A stretch of 64,000 nucleotides of DNA from the NCBI RefSeq assembly GCF_902806685.2, contig NC_048550.1, positions 8,227,383 to 8,291,382 on the forward strand, written 5' to 3'. Position numbers and translations under genes: made by a program. Below the pieces are notes generated by a model. The model saw nothing but the letters and a program-made list of their open reading frames with translations. It was not told the DNA's origin and did not search any database. Positions within the stretch are counted from its first letter, which is position 1. Every line of letters begins with the position of its first letter. Positions 43,079 to 53,342 of the stretch are shown in pieces. The DNA is from Maniola hyperantus. Lineage: Eukaryota; Arthropoda; Insecta; Lepidoptera; Nymphalidae.

Positions 43079-43257
43079 AGAAGCTCCTTTTTTGAAGTCT
43101 GTTAAAAATGTGAAACTATAATCAAATCACTATAGCTTGACGCCTAACTTTATGTTAGTTATCAGTCAGGTATAGTTCCAAGCTATTTTTGTACTAAATA
43201 CCTAGATGATGCCCGTGACTGCGTCCACGTGAATTTAAATGTCTCAAATTCAAGTAA

Positions 43258-44270
43258 ATTAAGAATTAGTTTGGCCGTACAAAGGGGTAATGCTGCCAGT
43301 ATCTTGGGTAAAATGCCTCGCTGCGGTGGTCTAGACAAAGATAATATATACAAGTAAGATCGCTAACGTCATACATTCATTTAAAGCTTGCGTAAAACTC
43401 CTTTAAGTCGCCGGTACCTTGTAGGTCAACTCCTTATAGTGTGATGGCATTATAGTGCAAGCTAAAATGTGAGTTATCGAATTTATTTAGTGCCATCTAT
43501 CGAACAGCTGATGAAACTCAATTTTATTTAGAGCCAACTCAAATTTTACTCAAATAATAAACAAAATCCAAAATCACAGGCAATCATCAAAGGGTCCGCT
43601 ATCAAGCGTAGGTCAGCAGTTTGGCATCATCAAAAATCCAGGAGCAAGCACAAGTAATCGGGTTAGCAGAATCTCGGAGTCCATATAGCAGAAACAATTC
43701 ACAAAAGAAATAGGGAAAAGAAATAAAAGCACTCAGAAAATTGTAACACACCGTCAAATTCAACCGTCACCAATCCAAAGGCAAAATAATAATTTTATTT
43801 TCAAGTAACAAGTCATTTTGTTACGCCATCTACTGGAATTTTGTAATACTACTTCAGCTATCCAAAGCAAAATGCTATGGATATCGTAAAGTTCAATGAG
43901 TCAATAATTAAAATTAAGAATTAACTTTTTCCGATGGTGATGTTGTGAAAATTTTGTATTTTGTTACTAAATATAAATAAATTTGATGAACCAGACAAGT
44001 AAAATATGATATTTCGTCAAATCCATAAAAAATATATTTCATATGAACCAAGTGACGCCATCTAGTAATAGTCTTGAACTAGTTACAATTTTAAATAGAG
44101 AGTTAGCGATCTGTACTTGTTTAATATATTATCTTTGGTCTAGATGAGGTTTTAGATTTAATTTAATTTATTTTAGTTTTAATTTAATGTTTTTTTTAAC
44201 TTTTAATTTAGATTTAAGTGTATTTAATAGAATTGTCTGTTCTTATTATACCTTAAAAAAAATACGATTC
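43258..44270 (+). mobile_element. R LINE, 3' end, split by a TIR element
   Basis: Codons from 43264 read ISLAVQRGNAASILGKM and continue to 43335. The ORF end resumes after 44144 with a few codons and a TAA. The A/T-rich 3' untranslated segment runs to an A run near 44270. The two halves join in frame across the insertion, so the LINE tail was intact when the TIR element landed. Confidence 0.75.
43336..44137. mobile_element. TIR element, about 802 bp, with 7-8 bp target duplication
   Basis: The left end CAAAGATAATATATACAAGT continues to CGATCGCTAAC-like sequence (to 43367). The right end starts GTTAGCGATC at 44102 and ends ATTATCTTTG, its inverted copy. It is flanked by GTCTAGA on both sides (43329-43335 and 44138-44144), or GGTCTAGA if one end base is counted in. 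Such a duplication, and TIRs starting with CA, fit the hAT superfamily, which is inference. No transposase ORF. GCCATCTA occurs three times inside. Confidence 0.85.
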
Positions 44271-44319
44271 CGAAGAAAATTTAAAAATATACACTTTATA
44301 CTTTAACGTTAGAAAATTT

Positions 44320-44468
44320 ACACCTTTGTTAGCTGTTATCTCCCAAAGCCACCAAAATCCAAACTTTATAGTCGCTGATCGTTCCTACCTGTGTTGGGGA
44401 CAATATGCAGAGACTCTTTCAGATTTTTTAATATAATGAAGGTCTGGTCCTCCCTGGCTCTTAGTCCA
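44320..44468 (-). repeat. Repeat F, copy 3
   Basis: GTTAGCTGTTATCTCCCAAA, CAAACTTTATAGTCGCTGAT, TGTTGGGGACAATATGCAGA and GAAGGTCTGGTCCTCCCTGG are the F complement. Confidence 0.7.
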
Positions 44469-46427
44469 ATTTTTATCTAATACATATTTAGTAGGTACGC
44501 CTATTATAATTGTTGATTTCATGCCAAATGATGATTACTTATGAATCAATTTTGATTACAATCATGAGGTATCTAGCATTGAATACACCGTGGAATTAAT
44601 CACTTTGATGTCAAATGGAATTTGATTGGTAATCAAAACTAATTACTAACGTATATGCCGATTAAGCTCCTGAATTAACGCAACCTCGCTAGCATACTTG
44701 CATACTCGACAATTAGACATTAAACTAATTGGATTATTTCCTGTAATACCGGTATTCAGTTTGTGAAAATCTCTTATGTTGAGAAAAAATCGTTTACACA
44801 CAGTCAAAACGAGTTCATATGTGACAAAATGTCAAAAGACAATTATCTAGTTTTAACTAATGGTGCGCTTACATGGGCAATTTTTTAAGCAATTATTGTT
44901 GCTCGGCAACACGTATGGATTAATCTGGAGCAAACTGGAGCATTTATTTTGCATAGCATTGAGATTTTCAGGTATTGCTAGGTATTGCAGTAAATTGTTT
45001 CTTGTGGTCGTGACGTCATAATTGACTCAATACGGTATTTGACAACTAGTCAAATCAGTAACATTTATCAAACGTCAAAACGCGCACTTAGTATCTATAC
45101 GATATTCTATGAAATACTGGAATGTGACGTCACATCATAAAAACGTACTTTTTAGTTTAATCGATAATTTAAAATGGTTAATTATACACTTAAACGAAAT
45201 ATTTAATACACCGGTACTCTCCATTATAATATTACTAGGCTGTTATCTTGCCATAACGCTACACCACACGTCTAGCTTGTCTCTACATATTAGATAAAGC
45301 TTCGTTGTTGTGAGAGTGGCATCCAACGGCCTTTTATATTTCAGAGTACCCGCAACAAAGGGGATCTATTCGCTAAATCTATCCTAATGGTTTCAGTTTT
45401 TGGAACCATTTTCCTGCTATCTCTACGTTGCTTGTAGCCGTATGTGATAAAACTTGATGTTCTTTTAATGTCTTAAGCGATATCTAAGTAAGTTTAACGA
45501 TACACAAGTATCTAGTTTCAGAGAAGAATTATTCATTTTTATAACGCTCGATTATTAATTTAGAATATTATAGCAATGTAGCTCTACTTTATTTAAAGCT
45601 TTTCAAGTGTACTGGTTTTTTTTATATTGCAAGATTAGGCTTGTACTTGAGGACAATTATTATGCTTTGAAGAAAGCAAACTCTAAGTTGGAGCGCGCTT
45701 GCCTATACTATGCCTATTCACTCTTGTCTTGAAAGTACCTAAGTCATAGCAGCAGTTAACACAGACGCCAAAAGAGAGCTCCACAAATCATCAAAAACGT
45801 TGAACAAAACCGTACGTATTTATAAAAATACACGGCAATAATATATTTTTACAAATATAGGCCACGATAGATTCTTTACAATGATAGATTAACACCAATG
45901 TGCATAATAATATAACTTGAGCTAAGTTAAATGTTACACATACACGGCCTCTGATATATGTTATGTATTAACAAGTTAAAACAGCCTCTGAAGCGTATCA
46001 AATAAATATGTTTTGTCTATTGTTTTAACAGTGAAAAAGGTCAACACATTCACAAAGGTAAAAATATGGTCATATAAATCCGCTTTTAGTAGCGCTGCGT
46101 CGATATTTCGAAGCAATAAACATGGGTGGCGGTCAAAAAACAATGTCCTCGAACAAGAAAAGCTATTTATCGTTCAGCTAAACTGAGAGATGGCCGGAAA
46201 TATTTTGAAATGTCATACAACTCTCGACGAAGATATTTTAGCTGTATGATTATAAAGCTCGCAGCAGGATTTTTCTTTCAGGGTGACTTTTTGTCCTGAT
46301 TTTTAACATAACGTACCTAATTGTGTCATTAATATATACATAGATGATCGTTTCAGTCGATCACGTACAACGGGCGGCTACGTCTAAGTGCGAAAAAGAA
46401 ACCCAGGAAGAAAGAAAGATGGTTGTT
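44469..46427. other. Unassigned stretch
   Basis: No gene was found. The part at about 45010-45140 has GTGACGTCATAATTGACTCA at one side and AATGTGACGTCACATCATAA at the other, a possible old element with GACGTCA near both ends. I cannot show terminal repeats or a second copy. Confidence 0.4.
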
Positions 46428-46708
46428 TTTAGGGTTCCTTACCCAAAGGGTCTCTCCATCCTTTTACTGCTTTTAGACCATTTATGTGACGGGGCTATCT
46501 CAAAAACTAAACTAGTTAGGGATATAAAATTTTGGTACATTATGTATTTAAACTACAAGTACTAAAATAATTTGTAAGCTGTGACCAAAACTTACGAACA
46601 TATTTTGACTTTTCTTTCACGGTTCATTGCGATGTTTCTGGCTTAGAAAAAAAATATTTCATACATCCAAAATATGCTGTTCATAATTCTGTACGGAACC
46701 CTAAAAGA
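46428..46708 (+). repeat. Repeat C variant (C2), diverged
   Basis: It starts TTTTAGGGTTCCTTACCCAA and ends TGTACGGAACCCTAAAA, the paired ends of the C/C2 group. The interior is poorly conserved apart from CGGTTCATTGCGATG. The (GTCT)n tract is absent. Confidence 0.5.
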
Positions 46709-47106
46709 GCGAGGCCTAATTCGTGATCGGTAATGAGTAAGAGAGAAAATAAAAGCGCTTGAGGCTTGTGAACCAAGGCGTGTCCTAGTCTAAAGTCAAG
46801 ACTAGACTTTACTTCAGATAGGATATTTTCAAATTCTTGACATATATAATATTAATTATTATTGCCAAACCAGTACTACTACTATAATAAAAAGAGAGAG
46901 CCAGCGCGTGCCAGACCTTCGTTATTTTATAAAAGACTAGCTGACCCGCCCCGGCTTCGCTCGGGTGGAATTTAGAAAATCGAGGTGGGGGTTGAATTTC
47001 CGAAAATCCTGAAATACATAGGTATTTCTTCATTTGTTGCCGAATTACTCATAGATCTAAACTCCCCTCCCGCACGCGCACCCCCGCCTTGGTGACGCCC
47101 ACTTCG

Positions 47107-47700
47107 CAACGGGCCGTGCAGCAGAAATCGTAATATTTTAATTTCGCCATAACTTCAAAACCAAACGTCCAATTTTAATCATTCAAAGACCAAATATTAT
47201 CTCCATAAACTGTTCTTAGTGATGAAATCATTTATTTTGATAAGGATTAATAGCATGAGTAAAATAAACGCGTTTAAATGTAGTCCAAAAAAAATTCAAG
47301 ATTTTTAAATAAAAAAATGGTTGCTGTGCCTCACTCGACATAGATGGGTATAGTGTGTCGCGGACTTTTTTGTAGATATTTATAAGATCTACAATTAATT
47401 AGAACATTTTATGGTTCTATCTTTTATAGTTTAGGCAGCGTACGCAAAATAAGTAACTTTTCTGGTTGATTTTTTACACCTTGTGTCCGAAAAACCCAAA
47501 TATCTTACGGAACCCTATTTTTTTCCAAAATAAAATATAGCCTATGTTACTCGTGGATAATGTAGCTTTCGAATGGTGAAAGAATTTTTAAAATCGGTCC
47601 AGTAGTTTTTGAGCCTATTCAGTACAATCAAACAAACAAACAAACAAACAAACAAACAAACAAACAAACAAAGTTTTCCTCTTTATAATATTAGTGTAGA
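47107..47700. repeat. Tandem duplication unit 1
   Basis: It begins CAACGGGCCGTGCAGCAGAA and ends TAATATTAGTGTAGA after a (CAAA)n tract (47632-47672). 594 bases. Almost every base matches unit 2. Confidence 0.95.
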
Positions 47701-48306
47701 CAACGGGCCGTGCAGCAGAAATCGTAATATTTTAATTTCGCCATAACTTCAAAACCAAACGTCCAATTTTAATCATTCAAAGACCAAATATTATCTCCAT
47801 AAACTGTTCTTAGTGATGAAATCATTTATTTTGATAAGGATTAATAGCATGAGTAAAATAAACGCGTTTAAATGTAGTCCAAAAAAAATTCAAGATTTTT
47901 AAATAAAAAAATGGTTGCTGTGCCTCACTCGACATAGATGGGTATAGTGTGTCGCGGACTTTTTTGTAGATATTTATAAGATCTACAATTAATTAGAACA
48001 TTTTATGGTTCTATCTTTTATAGTTTAGGCAGCGTACGCAAAATAAGTAACTTTTCTGGTTGATTTTTTACACCTTGTGTCCGAAAAACTCAAATATCTT
48101 ACGGAACCCTATTTTTTTCCAAAATAAAATATAGCCTATGTTACTCGTGGATAATGTAGCTTTCGAATGGTGAAAGAATTTTTAAAATCGGTCCAGTAGT
48201 TTTTGAGCCTATTCAGTACAAACAAACAAACAAACAAACAAACAAACAAACAAACAAACAAACAAACAAACAAACAAAGTTTTCCTCTTTATAATATTAG
48301 TGTAGA
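47701..48306. repeat. Tandem duplication unit 2
   Basis: It has the same start and end as unit 1. 606 bases, because the (CAAA)n tract (48221-48279) is longer. The one other difference I noticed is CGAAAAACTCAAA against CGAAAAACCCAAA. The duplication must be recent or maintained by conversion. Confidence 0.95.
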
Positions 48307-48446
48307 TGAAAGTTTCTCTGCCTATTGTCCCTAGGAGAAACATTTGTTTGGATGTTTGTTTGGATCATGGTGGCAGTGTTGGGGAGGCAGATAAACTTTC
48401 AGCTTTTATAAAATAACGAAGTCTGGCACGCACTGGCTCTTAGTCC

Positions 48447-49084
48447 ATAATAATATAATGATTACGTCAAGTTAGAGACATCAAAGCCTCCATTCGATAT
48501 CTTATTCGGGACGAATCAAACCATTGGTGACGTAATCACGTCTACCTTCCCTTTAATCTACAGATTGAGATTTGGGCGTAGGACGTAGGTATTGGGAGCT
48601 TACTGTATTGTTCAACGAAGGCAAATGATTATGTTAAATTACGGAACAGAGAATAATAAGTGGGGTTCCCATATTATTGGTTATGCTCTTTCTTTATTCT
48701 ATTTCTATTATTTACTTATTTCTATTATTGGTATTTTCTTTTGTCACTGTAATACAGTGTGCCTCTCTATAAGGTGCAACCCTGAAAGCGGATAAAACTA
48801 GACTATAGACAAACGCAAAGAACTACCGTGCCTTTGCTATTTGTAAAAATAATAATTACGACGTGTTTTTTTAAGTTATTACTTTTTAATCTTTTTCTTC
48901 TATGGTAGACTACTGGTTCACAACCTCTGTCAGATCAGGCTGGGGCGCTGTTACAGTTGTACAAGAAGGCATTACGTAAGTAAGTAATTAATATATGTGA
49001 GGCCTTACGGAGTGGCATATTCCAATAGGAAAAAACTCCTAAAATTAAAGATAATAAAAAATAAATAAAAAAAACTACTGGTTA
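48447..49084. other. Unassigned stretch
   Basis: The 67-codon forward frame at 48592-48795 has no recognisable domain. No repeat was recognised. Confidence 0.45.
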
Positions 49085-49325
49085 CGACATCCACCCATAT
49101 CCACCACCTATTTGGGAGGTCGGGGTTCTATCGCAGGCATGCACCTCTAACTTTTCGTAGATAATATTATGTGCGTGTTAAGAAATGAAAAACCACTCGA
49201 TTTAACGGTGAAGGAAAACATCGTGAGGAAACCGGCATGTCTGAGAGTTCTGCATAATGTTCTCAAAAGTGTCAGAAGTCTGCCAATTCGCACTTGGCCA
49301 GTGTGGTGGACTATGGGCAAAGATC
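49085..49325 (+). mobile_element. SINE1, 3'-truncated
   Basis: Degraded box B GGGGTTCTATCGCAGGC, CACCTCTAACTTTTCG, GATTTAACGGTGAAGGAAAA, CATGTCTGAGAGTTCTGCAT and CGCACTTGGCCAGTGTGGTG. Confidence 0.75.
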
Positions 49326-49448
49326 AATGCTCTGTATTTTCTATTTTTTGTCGATAATTTATGGTGTAGTTTGATACTGATAATATACCTACTTCTTCTT
49401 CTTCGCTCTGGGCTGGTTTCCGCACTTAAACGTTTCCGTCTGTTGTGC

Positions 49449-49475
49449 GTATGTAGGTATAATATACCTACATAC
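49449..49475. repeat. Perfect hairpin, 12-base stem
   Basis: GTATGTAGGTAT and ATACCTACATAC are separated by AAT. The core is similar to the ACCTAC-type short repeats scattered through the window. Confidence 0.6.
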
Positions 49476-49499
49476 CTACCTATACATTTATGGCATTGA

Positions 49500-50140
49500 T
49501 GTATCAACTTAATTTGTCGTTTATTTAAATTTTATTCGAGGGTAGGTTCTCTTATCTGTGAAGTACCTTCTTGCTATTACTATTAGATCTGAAGTACTCT
49601 AAGTTGAAGAATTAAAATTATTACTTAATTAAAATATCATCACTATGGAGTTTAATACTTTTATAATACACTCGTAGCTCTTAACGTTGTAAAATGTAAA
49701 AATTTACATTGAATAAGTGGAGTGTACCTACCTACTCACCATAACGGTGAAATTTAAAATACAAATTAATTAATCATCTCCGTTAAAAGGGAATTTCTTC
49801 AAATTAAATGCGGAAAATTCAAATACCTCTTGAAAGAATTTGAAAGAGTCTAATTAAAACTACGTCCTCCTCTAGGAAATGGTAAAAGGTAGAATAAAGT
49901 ACGGAAAAGCACTTTAGGATCATTTGAATTAAGGTTTTAAAATATCTTGAAATGTGAATGAAAAACTGAACGATCTTATATCTCATTTATAAATCTTAGA
50001 AAACTTGGTGGGAAATTGGTTTAGTCACAAAATATAGAAAGAAATGCCAAAATTATCTTTTAAAAATATTGTTAAATTGTAATATTGTAGGAAAAAGTAA
50101 CAATGTAGGCTTGTTAAAAATAAAGTTAACCAGTATAATA
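49500..50140. other. Unassigned A+T-rich stretch
   Basis: No gene or recognised repeat was found. Confidence 0.5.
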
Positions 50141-50144
50141 AATT

Positions 50145-50515
50145 AAATGATGCTTGCGACTTGATCCGCGTAAATTTATGGTTTTTAAAAATCTCGTGAG
50201 GACTCGTTGATTTTCCGGGATAAAAAGTAGCTTATGTCAGTTTCAGGAATATAGCTACTTCTGTACCAAATGTTAAAATTTGCTAAGCGGATGGGTCGTG
50301 AAAAGGTGACTAGCAAACAGACTTTCACAATTTTTTATTGTATACCAGAGAAATAGATGCCCGCAACTTTTCCGCTTGGATTAAGGTTTTTTAAAACTCC
50401 CTTGGGGACTAATTGATTTTATGAAATAAAAAGTAGCTAACGTCATAATTAGTATAGTGGATGGACCGTAAAAAGGTAACAGACAGACTTTCTCATTTTA
50501 TAACATATTATGTAT
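50145..50515 (-). mobile_element. Two adjacent Helitron-like B fragments
   Basis: First piece (50150-50335): GCGACTTGATCCGCGTAAAT, TTGATTTTCCGGGATAAAAA, GCGGATGGGTCGTGAAAAGG. Second piece (50345-50515): ATGCCCGCAACTTTTCCGCT, TTGATTTTATGAAATAAAAA, GTGGATGGACCGTAAAAAGG. They are diverged head-to-tail copies, both lacking clear termini. Confidence 0.6.
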
Positions 50516-50792
50516 GGACTTGTAGAACTAGGTACTGTTGGATTTCATCACGAGCAATTTTTAAAAATTATTTTTAATTCATTTCAAATCAAGCGAGCTG
50601 GGTAGGTAGCTAGCTCAAAGGTTGTAAATCAAATAAGCCCGATTCCAACGGAACTAATAAAAATTTCACGCCGTAGAAATTAGAGGTGGAGTTGGCTGAA
50701 GTGAGGATAATTGAAAAACCCGATCTCTCATTAAAATCTTTCGCCTCTACCATTCGTATTGAAGTACTGTAGTGAAACATTAAAAATCTATT

Positions 50793-51154
50793 GTGCCTAG
50801 CTCGGACTTTAACATTTTATCACTACGAATAGTACTTACTCAAGTATTTTATTGCGGTTTTTCGATATTTTCGCTACGATATAATCCGTCTTCTCATTCG
50901 TTTATTATTGGCAAATGGCAGAGTGGTCATAGTGGCTGGCTGGTTATGGTCTACAAGAACATACTTATAGCAATGATTCAAGTATTGACAATGAAACATA
51001 TCAGCAAATTAATGCTTTCACAAATTTTATTAGAAGTTAGTACTACTTACCTAGTCCGAAACCTACGCACAGGGGATGTGTTTGATTTTTTCACGTGTTG
51101 TCACGTAAATACAAGATTAGGTACTTATTTATTAACTACTTACTATATACGTAC
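50793..51154 (+). other. 5' part of the longest open frame (not supported as a gene)
   Basis: A 196-codon frame runs from 50793 to 51383. Its first 120 codons have no recognisable domain and normal A+T-rich composition. Its last part is an RTE tail followed by the start of a Helitron-like A element. It looks like a chance extension upstream of the LINE tail. A degraded exon cannot be excluded. Confidence 0.3.
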
Positions 51155-51303
51155 CCCCACTAGGTGGACAGACACCATGAAACGAGTCGCAGGGAGTCGC
51201 TGGATTAATGCGGCGCAAGACTATATGGTATGTGGACGTCCGTACAAGAAACCTAAATCCAGCAGCGGACGTCTATGGATTGATAATGATGATGATGATT
51301 GTA
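51155..51303 (+). mobile_element. RTE-like LINE, 3' fragment
   Basis: The product RTPTRWTDTMKRVAGSRWI followed by NAAQD matches the RPPARWTDDIKRLAGSGW block of the RTE copy. The tail is (GATGAT)n at about 51284-51300. Only about 50 codons remain, with a small internal duplication around CCAGCAGCGGACG. Confidence 0.75.
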
Positions 51304-51370
51304 AGTGTAACGTTGTCCCCGCACACAGCCATCGTATGCGTACAACCCGGTGTTTTGGTAGTCTTCTTCT

Positions 51371-51594
51371 TCTAAATATATAAAACGAAAAGGTGACTGA
51401 CTGACTGACTGACTGATCTATCAACGCACAGCTCAAACTACTGGACGGATCGGGCTGAAATTTGGCATGCAGATAGCTATTATGACGTAGACATCCAATA
51501 AGAAAGGGTTTTTGAAAATTCAACCCCTAAAGGGGTAAAATAGGGGTTCGAAATTTGAGTAGTCCACGCGGACGATGTCGCGGGCATAAGCTAG
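51371..51594 (+). mobile_element. Helitron-like A element, full length
   Basis: TCTAAATATATAAAACGAAA at the start, (TGAC)n, TCAACGCACAGCTCAAACTA, CAACCCCTAAAGGGGTAAAA and GCGGACGATGTCGCGGGCAT, with AAGCTAG before T at the end. 224 bases. Confidence 0.85.
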
Positions 51595-51599
51595 TAGTA

Positions 51600-52460
51600 A
51601 ATAAATCAGTTCGGTTTTGTGGAGGGTCGGGTTAGTGATTTACCTTAACTTAACTTTGTGTTCTTTAGAATAATTTGTGTGATTTTAAATAATTTAATCT
51701 AAGTGTATTAATTGTGTAGCAAAATACCGAACAAAAAATGACGTTTGTATCCTTTGCACGCTACACACGCCATGTCTTTTGTTGCACTAAAAATTTTAAT
51801 GACCCTTTGGCGTGCTCGTAACATTTTAGATCGTCTGTTGATAAAATATTAACGGAGATAGAATGATTTAAAATTTCTGATTTACTACTAAAGTTTTCAA
51901 CAAACCAAAAGACAAACATCTTGAATATTTTATTTGGTCTTTATTTTTTTAAATTTACCTTCTTAGTTTGATAAAATACATAGAGACTACGCGTTGTTTT
52001 CCGTAACAAAACCTATTAATCAAACCGGTTCATAAAACTATAGCCATTAAACATGTTTGAATTTAAATTACATGAAACTTCGTGTTAATTGCACGTTTCG
52101 GGGAGAATATTATGATTAATATTCATTATTACAACTTAACATGTGCCTACACTGGTATTTTAAACACAAAAGTGTCTGTCTGTTTGTTTCACGATTTCTT
52201 ACGATCTGAAGACCTAAGATTTTCACCTAAATGGAACCTGCTTAGCGATAAACTTACTCTTTGAAATGGAACAAAAAATCAAAATCAGTTCTGATTTAAC
52301 GGACATAATGGACCAATAAAAAATGCTTCAATTTGAGAATCTCCTCCGTTTATTGAGTCGGTTAAAAATGGATCGATTTGGTCTTTATGTATGCGGCTTC
52401 TCAGAATTTTTATTTAAGCTAGATACTAGTAGCTTCAGATAGCTCGTCTAACCATCATAA
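51600..52460. other. Unassigned stretch
   Basis: The forward 60-codon frame at 52082-52264 includes GTCTGTCTGTTTG, a remnant of a microsatellite-bearing repeat. No gene was found. Confidence 0.45.
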
Positions 52461-52464
52461 TATG

Positions 52465-52812
52465 GCATATTACAAATACGAAAGTGTCTGTCTGTCTGCT
52501 AGCTTTTCACAGCCCATCTGTTTAACCGTTTTTGACGAAATTTTTATACACTGATAGCTCGCAAGTTGCATCCCAGGGAAAGATATGGGCTAATTTTTGT
52601 TCCGGAAAATCAAAAAGTTCCCACGGGATTGTTAGAAAACCTAAATCCTTGTGGACCAAAGTCACAGGCATTATGACTACCTATTTGGTACATATTAGAT
52701 AGCTTGCATCATGGAGACGGGCATAGGCCACTTTTTATCCCGCAAAATCAGGGAGTACTAGCGGGCTTTTGAAAAACTAAATCCGCGCGAGCAAAGTCTC
52801 GGGTATCACCTA
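52465..52812 (+). mobile_element. Two Helitron-like B copies in a row
   Basis: First (52465-52675): CATATTACAAATACGAAAGT, GTCTGTCTGTCTGCTAGC, TTCCGGAAAATCAAAAAGTT. Second (52695-52812): AGATAGCTTGCATCATGGAG, GCCACTTTTTATCCCGC, AAAATCAGGGAGTACTAGCG, ending GGGTATCACCTAG before T. The second lacks the 5' half. Confidence 0.65.
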
Positions 52813-53101
52813 GTTTGATATGTACTTGCCGCCAAAATTCGATGTTTCGGGTCAATGTTTCTTGAGTAATTTAATTTTAAACTAGGTTACATTCATTAAT
52901 CTAGTACCTAGGTTTAATATTCATTATAATGTAAAGAAAAAAGCAGTGACCGTTTTCCACGATGCATTAGGTAAAGTAAAATAAGTTTTTAAGATCCGTT
53001 CGTGAGGTAAGTCGCGTGCCCTGACGTAGCGTGTTATTAGCAGTCATTACGAAATATCTCAATAACAAGCATTGGCTGCCGCCGGCTATAATACACTGAT
53101 T

Positions 53102-53335
53102 CATCATCATCATGATCAACCCATGACCTCTCACTCACTACAGAGTACAGGTCTCCTCTCGAAATGAGAAGGGTTTTGGCCATAGTCTACCACGCTGGCC
53201 AAGTGCGGATTGGCAGACTTTACACACCTTTGAGAAATTACGGAGAACTTTCAGTCATGCAGGATTGGTCAGGCAGGCACGATGTTTTCCTTCACCCTTA
53301 AAACAAGTGGTTTACGACCTACGTTATAAAGAAAA
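53102..53335 (-). mobile_element. SINE1, head removed by an adjoining insertion
   Basis: TCATCATCATGATCAACCCA, GAAATGAGAAGGGTTTTGGC, GCTGGCCAAGTGCGGATTGG and CACGATGTTTTCCTTCACCC. The body ends shortly before the 1.34-kb TIR element, and no SINE head is visible beyond it. Confidence 0.75.
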
Positions 53336-53342
53336 CGTAATA

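Larger units (their letters stand above)
46937..48306 (-). mobile_element. Helitron-like E element with internal tandem duplication
   Basis: CTAG at 46937, followed by CTGACCCGCCCCGGCTTCGC, is the 3' end on this strand. TCTACACTAATATTATAAAG, read back from 48306, is the 5' end. The flanking bases give A|TC...CTAG|T on this strand, the expected Helitron insertion pattern. Units 47107-47700 and 47701-48306 are near-identical direct repeats, each ending in the same TC-type terminus. They differ mainly in (CAAA)n length and one C/T. No Rep/helicase ORF, so non-autonomous. Confidence 0.85.
46897..48446. repeat. Foldback F repeat, split by an E element
   Basis: The left arm (46897-46936: GAGCCAGCGCGTGCCAGACC, TTCGTTATTTTATAAAAG) and the right arm (48387-48446: CTTTTATAAAATAACGAAGT, CTGGCACGCACTGGCTC) are inverted copies. 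Between them F sequence resumes at 48307 with TGAAAGTTTCTCTGCCTATT. With the E insertion removed this would be a foldback of about 180 bases. Confidence 0.75.

Noticed and set aside
45010..45140. Element with GACGTCA-bearing ends
   Set aside because: The two sides share only short motifs. There are no true terminal repeats, target duplication or second copy in the window.
47107..48306. Satellite array
   Set aside because: There are only two units, and both are bounded by Helitron-like termini. It is a duplication inside one element, not a satellite.
50793..51383. 196-codon open frame as a host protein
   Set aside because: No domain was recognised. The last third is an RTE tail followed by a Helitron-like A start, and the first part has no change in composition. 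A chance frame is more likely.
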